6,317 nucleotides of DNA, from the NCBI GenBank assembly GCA_019417795.1, contig DXUR01000160.1:1-6317 (forward strand), in the 5' to 3' direction. The notes under the pieces are model-generated. The model worked only from the letters and a program-made list of their open reading frames with translations, ran no database searches and was not told the origin of the DNA. The translations under genes and the position numbers were made by a program. Source of the stretch: Clostridiales bacterium. GTDB lineage: Bacteria; Bacillota_A; Clostridia; Oscillospirales; Oscillospiraceae. Every line of letters begins with the position of its first letter. Positions within the stretch are counted from its first letter, which is position 1. Positions 1 to 4,700 of this stretch are shown here, piece by piece.

Positions 1-89
1 CGGACTCCGGCGAGAATATGCTCACGCTTTACACCTGCGTCCGCAACCAGCGGGACCAGCGCTGGTGCGTCACCGCGGTAGAGACTTGA
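1..89 (+). CDS. Sortase, C-terminal end only (probably class B)
   Basis: This is the last 28 codons of a gene that begins before the window, read in the frame of codons starting at position 3 and ending at TGA 87-89. The tail contains LTLYTC followed seven residues later by RWCVTAV. This matches the end of the sortase fold: a hydrophobic strand with the catalytic TC (Cys codon 36-38), then the substrate-stabilising Arg (codon 60-62) in a final hydrophobic strand. Sortases are membrane-bound transpeptidases that cut a sorting motif on secreted proteins and attach them to the cell wall or to pilin subunits. The short Cys-to-Arg spacing and the protein ending right after the last strand suggest class B, but with the His-containing part missing the class is a guess. 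The giant surface protein at 1796 is a plausible substrate. The fragment is short, so confidence rests on the motif order. Confidence 0.72.
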   Translation, partial: DSGENMLTLYTCVRNQRDQRWCVTAVET

Positions 90-119
90 TTTTTTCTCCG
101 TTTTGCCGGATCGGTTCTG

Positions 120-148
120 TTCGACTTCTGCCCATCGCCTGTGATATG
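120..148 (+). promoter_or_regulatory. Weak candidate sigma-A promoter for the CAP gene
   Basis: TTCGAC at 120-125 (four of six bases of the -35 consensus TTGACA) and GATATG at 143-148 as a -10-like hexamer are separated by 17 bases, with TG just upstream of the -10 element. It would start transcription around 155, about 45 bases before the CAP start codon. The match is poor. The gap 90-200 holds no convincing terminator after the sortase, so the CAP gene could equally be read through from upstream. Confidence 0.25.
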
Positions 149-200
149 GTGAAGCTGCGAGGAAGATTTCCACATACACATTTAGAATGGAGGCAGAACG

Positions 201-983
201 ATGAACAGATTGAAGAATACAGGACTTGTCCTCTGCGGTCTCGTGCTGGGGCTTTCACTGAGTGCTCCCGCGGCGCAGGCGGTGGAATCGCTGAAAGCAA
301 CGCTTTCCACCAACCGCATCCTTGTAGACGGTCAGGAAGCCCGCCTGACGGCGTACAACATCGACGGCAACAATTACGTTATGCTGCGTGACGTCGGCAG
401 AACGGTCGGTTTCAATGTCTACTGGGACAGCGATGCCAAATGTGTACAGGTCGAATCGAAAAAGCCGTACACCGGCGAAGCGCCGGTAACGTCTGCGGAG
501 GCAAAGCCCGTGGAGCAGCCTGCGCAGACAGATGTCGCCGCTGCAAAGCAGGACATCATTGACCGCACCAATGCGCTACGGCATCAAAAAGGCGTTGCCG
601 CGCTGCGCGTCAACGACAAGCTCATGCAGGCGGCGCAGGTTCGCGCGGATGAGATGGCCGCCAGCGGCGTCTACTCTCACACCCGTCCGGATGGGCGCAA
701 GAGCAATACCGTCACCGACAGCAAATACACTGGAGAAAATATTCACAGTATATCGGAGTTATACCTCGAGCAACAGCACAAAACGCTCTCTGAGGCGGTG
801 GTCAACCTGTGGTCCAATTCCAAGGCTCACGCAGACAACATGACAAGCTCCCGCTACGGCGAGATCGGCGTCGGACTGGCGCGAGGCGTTAACCAAAACG
901 GCCTTGACTGCTGGTACTGCGTGCAGGTCTTCCTGCTGGACGGCTGTGAAGTCACTTGGGTGGATACGACTGCAATGAAATGA
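201..983 (+). CDS. Secreted CAP/SCP-domain protein with N-terminal stalk-like domain
   Basis: This 260-residue protein starts at ATG 201, with GGAGG at 189-193 seven bases upstream. Residues 1-27 form a classic signal peptide (MNRLK, hydrophobic core, cleavage after AQA), so it is exported. Residues about 29-88 (LSTNRILVDGQEARLTAY, then NNYVMLRDVG and VQVES) resemble the stalk/copper-amine-oxidase N-terminal repeat common on Bacillota surface proteins. A linker rich in Pro, Ala, Glu and Gln (90-113) leads to a CAP domain at about 115-247: NALR and GVAALRVNDKL, then SHTRPDG with His160, GEN at 178-180, and LWSNSKAHADNM with His210. His160, Glu179 and His210 are the usual cleft residues. CAP proteins of this bacterial type are extracellular; their biochemical role is mostly unknown. 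The protein shows no cell-wall sorting signal or transmembrane tail, so it is probably released or held non-covalently. Cys237, Cys240 and Cys249 near the C-terminus are unusual for such proteins. Confidence 0.9.
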   Translation: MNRLKNTGLVLCGLVLGLSLSAPAAQAVESLKATLSTNRILVDGQEARLTAYNIDGNNYVMLRDVGRTVGFNVYWDSDAKCVQVESKKPYTGEAPVTSAEAKPVEQPAQTDVAAAKQDIIDRTNALRHQKGVAALRVNDKLMQAAQVRADEMAASGVYSHTRPDGRKSNTVTDSKYTGENIHSISELYLEQQHKTLSEAVVNLWSNSKAHADNMTSSRYGEIGVGLARGVNQNGLDCWYCVQVFLLDGCEVTWVDTTAMK

Positions 984-1010
984 TATATCAGAGCTGTCAG
1001 AACAAAAACG

Positions 1011-1039
1011 TGGACATTCCGGCGTTTGTTGGGTATAAT
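1011..1039 (+). promoter_or_regulatory. Near-consensus sigma-A promoter of the mntA-hepT module
   Basis: TGGACA at 1011-1016 (five of six matches to TTGACA) and a perfect TATAAT at 1034-1039 are separated by exactly 17 bases. Transcription would be expected to start near 1046, which is the first base of the mntA ribosome binding site AAAGGAGGAG (1046-1055). The transcript would therefore have a leader of only about 15 bases. This gives the toxin-antitoxin pair a promoter independent of the CAP gene upstream. Confidence 0.8.
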
Positions 1040-1060
1040 GAAATCAAAGGAGGAGTGCTT

Positions 1061-1387
1061 ATGATTTATTCAATCTACGAAATTCAGCAGCGAATCGCGC
1101 CGGTGGCAAAGCAGTACGGTGTGAAAGCAGTATTCCTCTTTGGCTCTTACGCAAGAGGTGAAGCCCGTGAGGACAGCGATATCGACCTGCTGGTCGATAC
1201 CAGCGGAACGAACCTGCGCAGTCTTCTCTCTTTGGGAGCACTGTATTGCGACCTTGAAGCGGCGCTGCAAAAGCCGATCGATTTGATTACTGTCAGCGCG
1301 CTGGAACAACGTGCGCAAATGCCCAGCGAGGAAATGTTCCGTGAAACCGTGATGAAGGAGAAACTGAATGTATATGACGCAGCCTGA
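1061..1387 (+). CDS. mntA: Minimal nucleotidyltransferase antitoxin, MntA type (type VII TA)
   Basis: This 108-residue protein has the minimal nucleotidyltransferase fold of the DNA polymerase beta superfamily. The signature GSY-ARGE-DSDIDLLVD gives Gly28-Ser29, ten residues, then Asp40-x-Asp42 (GSx10DxD), and Asp74 in PIDLITV supplies the third metal-binding acid. All catalytic acids are present, so it should be active. In studied type VII systems, MntA uses ATP to AMPylate a Tyr of the HEPN toxin HepT and so neutralises it; that role is inferred here from family and from the hepT-like gene that follows. The start at 1061 was chosen over an in-frame ATG at 956 because it has AAAGGAGGAG at 1046-1055 and aligns with the usual family length. 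The 956 start would overlap the CAP gene and lie upstream of the promoter at 1011-1039. The stop codon lies 20 bases inside the next gene. Confidence 0.9.
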   Translation: MIYSIYEIQQRIAPVAKQYGVKAVFLFGSYARGEAREDSDIDLLVDTSGTNLRSLLSLGALYCDLEAALQKPIDLITVSALEQRAQMPSEEMFRETVMKEKLNVYDAA

Positions 1388-1721
1388 CCGCCAGCGCATC
1401 CAGCATATCCGCGATTACTGCGAAGAGATCCGCAAGACCATCGAACGCTATGGAGAAGGCTTTGCGGTCTTTGATCAGGATGCAGATTATCAGCGTTCCA
1501 TTGCATTTTCCATTTTGCAGATCGGTGAGCTGAGCGGCGGATTATCCGAAGAATACCGCAAAGCGACCAGCAGCCGCGTGCAGTGGGGACCGATGAAGGG
1601 AATGCGAAACCTTGTCGCGCACAGCTACGGCAGCATGAATCGCGAGATTATTTGGGAGACCGCGGTCAATGACATTCCCACCCTGAAGCAGTTCTGCGAG
1701 GAGCAGCTTGCAGAAAACTGA
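1368..1721 (+). CDS. hepT: HEPN-domain RNase toxin, HepT type (type VII TA)
   Basis: This 117-residue, mainly helical protein fits the HepT-like (formerly DUF86) HEPN family. Its C-terminal part carries GMRNLVAHSYG, i.e. Arg80-x4-His85-x-Tyr87, the RX4HXY motif that forms the RNase active site in the HepT dimer. Tyr87 is the residue expected to be AMPylated by the partner nucleotidyltransferase. IGELSGGLSEEY (residues 52-63) is also typical of the family. Known HepT proteins cleave RNA, including the 3' end of tRNA, and arrest growth when not modified; the target here is not determinable. The start at 1368 is preferred over ATG 1374 because AAGGAG at 1355-1360 is 7 bases away rather than 13. 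It overlaps mntA by 20 bases, indicating translational coupling. All motif residues are intact. A terminator follows within 25 bases. Confidence 0.9.
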   Translation: MYMTQPDRQRIQHIRDYCEEIRKTIERYGEGFAVFDQDADYQRSIAFSILQIGELSGGLSEEYRKATSSRVQWGPMKGMRNLVAHSYGSMNREIIWETAVNDIPTLKQFCEEQLAEN

Positions 1722-1741
1722 AAATTAAACGATATACAAAC

Positions 1742-1777
1742 AAAGCAGACCGAGTTTACTCGGCCTGCTTTTCTTTT
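1742..1777 (+). terminator. Rho-independent terminator after hepT, directly before the adhesin RBS
   Basis: Arms 1742-1754 and 1759-1771 pair over 13 positions with a single A/C mismatch (1749 against 1764), closing a TTTA loop (1755-1758). The stem is followed by a T-rich run to 1777 interrupted by one C. This is a strong intrinsic terminator by pattern. It ends the mntA-hepT transcript. Because the next ribosome binding site starts four bases after the T-run, it could also act as an attenuator for the adhesin gene. Confidence 0.85.
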
Positions 1778-1780
1778 ACA

Positions 1781-1798
1781 AAAGGAGGAATAACCTTG
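1781..1798 (+). promoter_or_regulatory. Strong RBS that fixes a TTG start for the adhesin gene
   Basis: AAAGGAGG at 1781-1788 is followed after seven bases by TTG at 1796-1798. The codons after this TTG encode a textbook signal peptide in the frame that stays open to the window end. The first in-frame ATG is codon 71 (2006-2008), inside the thioester domain, so the TTG must be the start. Confidence 0.9.
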
Positions 1799-4700
1799 AA
1801 AACGATTCGAACAAAATTCTTGTCATTATTGCTTGCGCTGGTGACAATCTTGAGCCTGCTGCCGACTTCGGCCTTCGCTGCGTCGAACACGGGTTCCGGC
1901 CTCAAGATTACCACCAATCAGGCATATTGGAGCACGCGCCTGCTCGCCAACGGTACCCCGTACAGCTACCGCCCGCCGCTGGCAGACGGCAAGCTCGTGT
2001 ACTGCATGGATAGCGGCCTCGGCTATCATTACGCAACGCCTTCGTACCTGAATTCCTTTACATGGACTTCCGGCACCGGTGCAGATGCAGATGCCGTATT
2101 GCAGTCGGCGCTCACGAACAGCGGCCTCAGTGAAATGGACGCCGCGACCGTCGAGAACGTCAAATGGATGATGACCTATCTCAACGACTGCAAGGAATCC
2201 AACGTCGGCCAGCTTTTTATGGCGGTACAGACCTACGTTTGGGAGAACCAGTCCTATAAGGGCGAACCCGGCGGAGACGGCGACGCGGGCGGCTATGCCA
2301 ACGCCGACACCTACGAGCTGTATCTGAGCCTTATCGACTCTCTTCTCGCAAAGAAAGCAGCTGAGGATGCCGAGTTCCAGCGTCAGATCGAGGAGTACGC
2401 TGCGCAGGGCATTGCTGCAACCATCGTGGAGGATGAGAGTGCAAGATGGGCGGTGTATGCGATCTCCAGCAACCGCAAAAATCAGTCATTTTTTAACTAC
2501 TATGGACCGCGCAAGCTCGTGACGGGCGAGCCTGCGCCTGACCAGCCCGAGCAGCCTACGGGCGGCACGGGCAAGATCACGCTGAAGAAAACTGCCGGTG
2601 GAACCACAACTGGTCTCGCCGGCGCACGTTTCAGCATCTATTTTAACGGGCAGATCGTCGGCAGCGACGTGACGGACGGAAATGGTGAGATTCATATTGA
2701 GAACGCCGCCACCGGCCTTTGGAGCTTCGTGGAAACGGCGGCCCCGTCCGGATACTGTGTTGATCCCACGCCGAAGAGCGTGTACGTAGATGTAACTGAG
2801 GGTGACCGCGAATACACCGTTGCGGCGACTAATTATGAGCTGCCCTATATGAAGATCATCAAGACCGATGCGCAGACCGGCGCGCCGATCCCCGGTACGG
2901 TGCTGTCCATCAAATCCGTGACCGGCAGCTATTCCACCTCCGTCACCACAGGTACAGATGGCTCCGCAACGCTTCCGGCACTTCCCGCAGGCGTCTATGT
3001 GGTGCGGGAGGAATCCGTGCCGGAGCCTTATATTGTGAGCAATACGGAGCAGACCGTAGCGCTCCGACCCGGCAAAACCTCTGAGGTGCGCTTTCAGGAT
3101 TACCAGAAGCCCGGTCTGGAAATTTTGAAGAAAAACATTGCCAACAGGGAGCCTATCGAGGGCGTAACCTACCGGATTGAGCAGATCGACGGCAGCTACT
3201 CCACCAGCGCCACGACCGATAACCACGGCCGCATCTTCCTTGAGAGCATCCCTGTGGGTAGCTATCGCATCACGGAGAAAAATGTGCCTTCCAATGTCAT
3301 TCTCTCTGAGATTCCCCAGGAGATCCATCTGGAAGCAGGCTGCACCAGAACGGTGACCTTTTTCAACGCGGTCAAACCATCCCTGACGATCCTGAAGCGA
3401 AACAGCGTCACCGGTGATCCTCTCTCCAATGCCAAATTCCATATCTATTACGGCTCGGATAATACCACCACCGGCGAGATCAACGACCTCGGCGTGTTCA
3501 CAACGGACGAGAGCGGAAAAATCACCCTCACCGATGTAAACCGTGGCTGGTACAAGCTGGTGGAGGAGTCCGCTCCCAAGGGCTTCGGCATTCAGGGCAA
3601 CGGCGTGACCGAGTTCTATCTGGAAGCCAACACCTCCAAGACCGTAACGGTGGACAATGTGCCTCACAGTGCCCTCGTTGTGTATAAGTACGATGCAAAG
3701 ACCGGAAAAGGACTGGATGGCTGCCGCTTTGAACTGAGATATTTAGGCGGCGGCACTTCCGGCACTGGCGGCACCGTCGTTGGGACCTATGTGACCGGAC
3801 CCAACGGAGCGTTCACCGTGACAAACCTCAAACGCGGCACTTACATCTGCCAGGAACTCGAAGGTGACGGAAATCACATCATCGACCGCGAACCCCAAAC
3901 CGTGTGGATCTCCGGCGAGGATCAGGATGTGGTGACGCTCCGCTTCGGCAATGCTCCTCTGGGATCGCTCTTAATTACCAAACTGAGCGACGACAGCAAG
4001 CACGAGCCGCTCTCCGGCGTAGAGTTTCTTTTGACCGACAGTAGCGGCCATTATCTCGGCAACGACAACGGCCGCTTCACCACCAATGCCGCAGGCGAAA
4101 TTCTGGTGGATGGTCTGGAACCCGGCATGACGGTCATTGCCCGTGAAGTCAGAGCAAAAACGGGCTACCTGCTGGATGACAGCCCCCAGCACGCACTCAT
4201 TAAGAGCGGCGAAACGGCGCATCTGCAGTTTCTGAACCAGCCTGCCGGAAATCTCATCATCCGCAAGGTCAGCTCCGGTCCCAACGGGGAGCCGCTGGAG
4301 GGCGTCGAGTTTAAGATCACCTACGCGGATGGCAGCTTCGTTCCCGACGCCAACGGCGAGCTGCCCAGCAACGGCATTTATTACACCAATAAATCCGGTG
4401 AGATCCGCATCTCCGGCGTCGTCGGCACCGTGGTAGCGACGGAAAGCAAGACGATTCCGGGCTTCACCATTGACGAAGCGACCCGCACACAGACCGTAGT
4501 AGTCAATCCCAACGACACGCAGACGCTGACCTTTTACAACAAACCCACTACAACATTGATTCTCCAGAAATACATTTCCGGCACGAAAAATGAACCGCTT
4601 GCCGGGGTACAGTTCCTCGTGACGGACTCCTCCGGTGCGGTGGTCGGCCCCAACAACGGCTACTATACCACCGACTCCGCAGGCCAGATCGTCATTGAGG

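Noticed and set aside
64..95. Terminator after the sortase gene (GGTG-CGT-CACC with a T-run at 90-95)
   Set aside because: The stem is only four pairs and the T-run lies about 15 bases downstream of it, so it does not fit an intrinsic terminator.
183..188. TAGAAT as a -10 element for the CAP gene
   Set aside because: Five of six bases fit, but no -35 element lies 16-18 bases upstream and the transcript would start at or after the ribosome binding site.
65..391. Plus-strand open frame of 108 codons overlapping the start of the CAP gene
   Set aside because: It begins inside the sortase end, overlaps the CAP signal peptide in another frame, and has an Arg-rich composition typical of an out-of-frame shadow.
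956..1060. In-frame upstream ATG that would extend the nucleotidyltransferase by 35 residues
   Set aside because: It overlaps the CAP gene, lies upstream of the strong promoter, has no convincing ribosome binding site, and adds sequence foreign to the family; ATG 1061 has an ideal RBS.
1773..1784. Small hairpin CTTT/AAAG that could mask the start of the adhesin Shine-Dalgarno
   Set aside because: Only about four A-T-rich pairs with a tiny loop; too weak to support as a regulatory structure.
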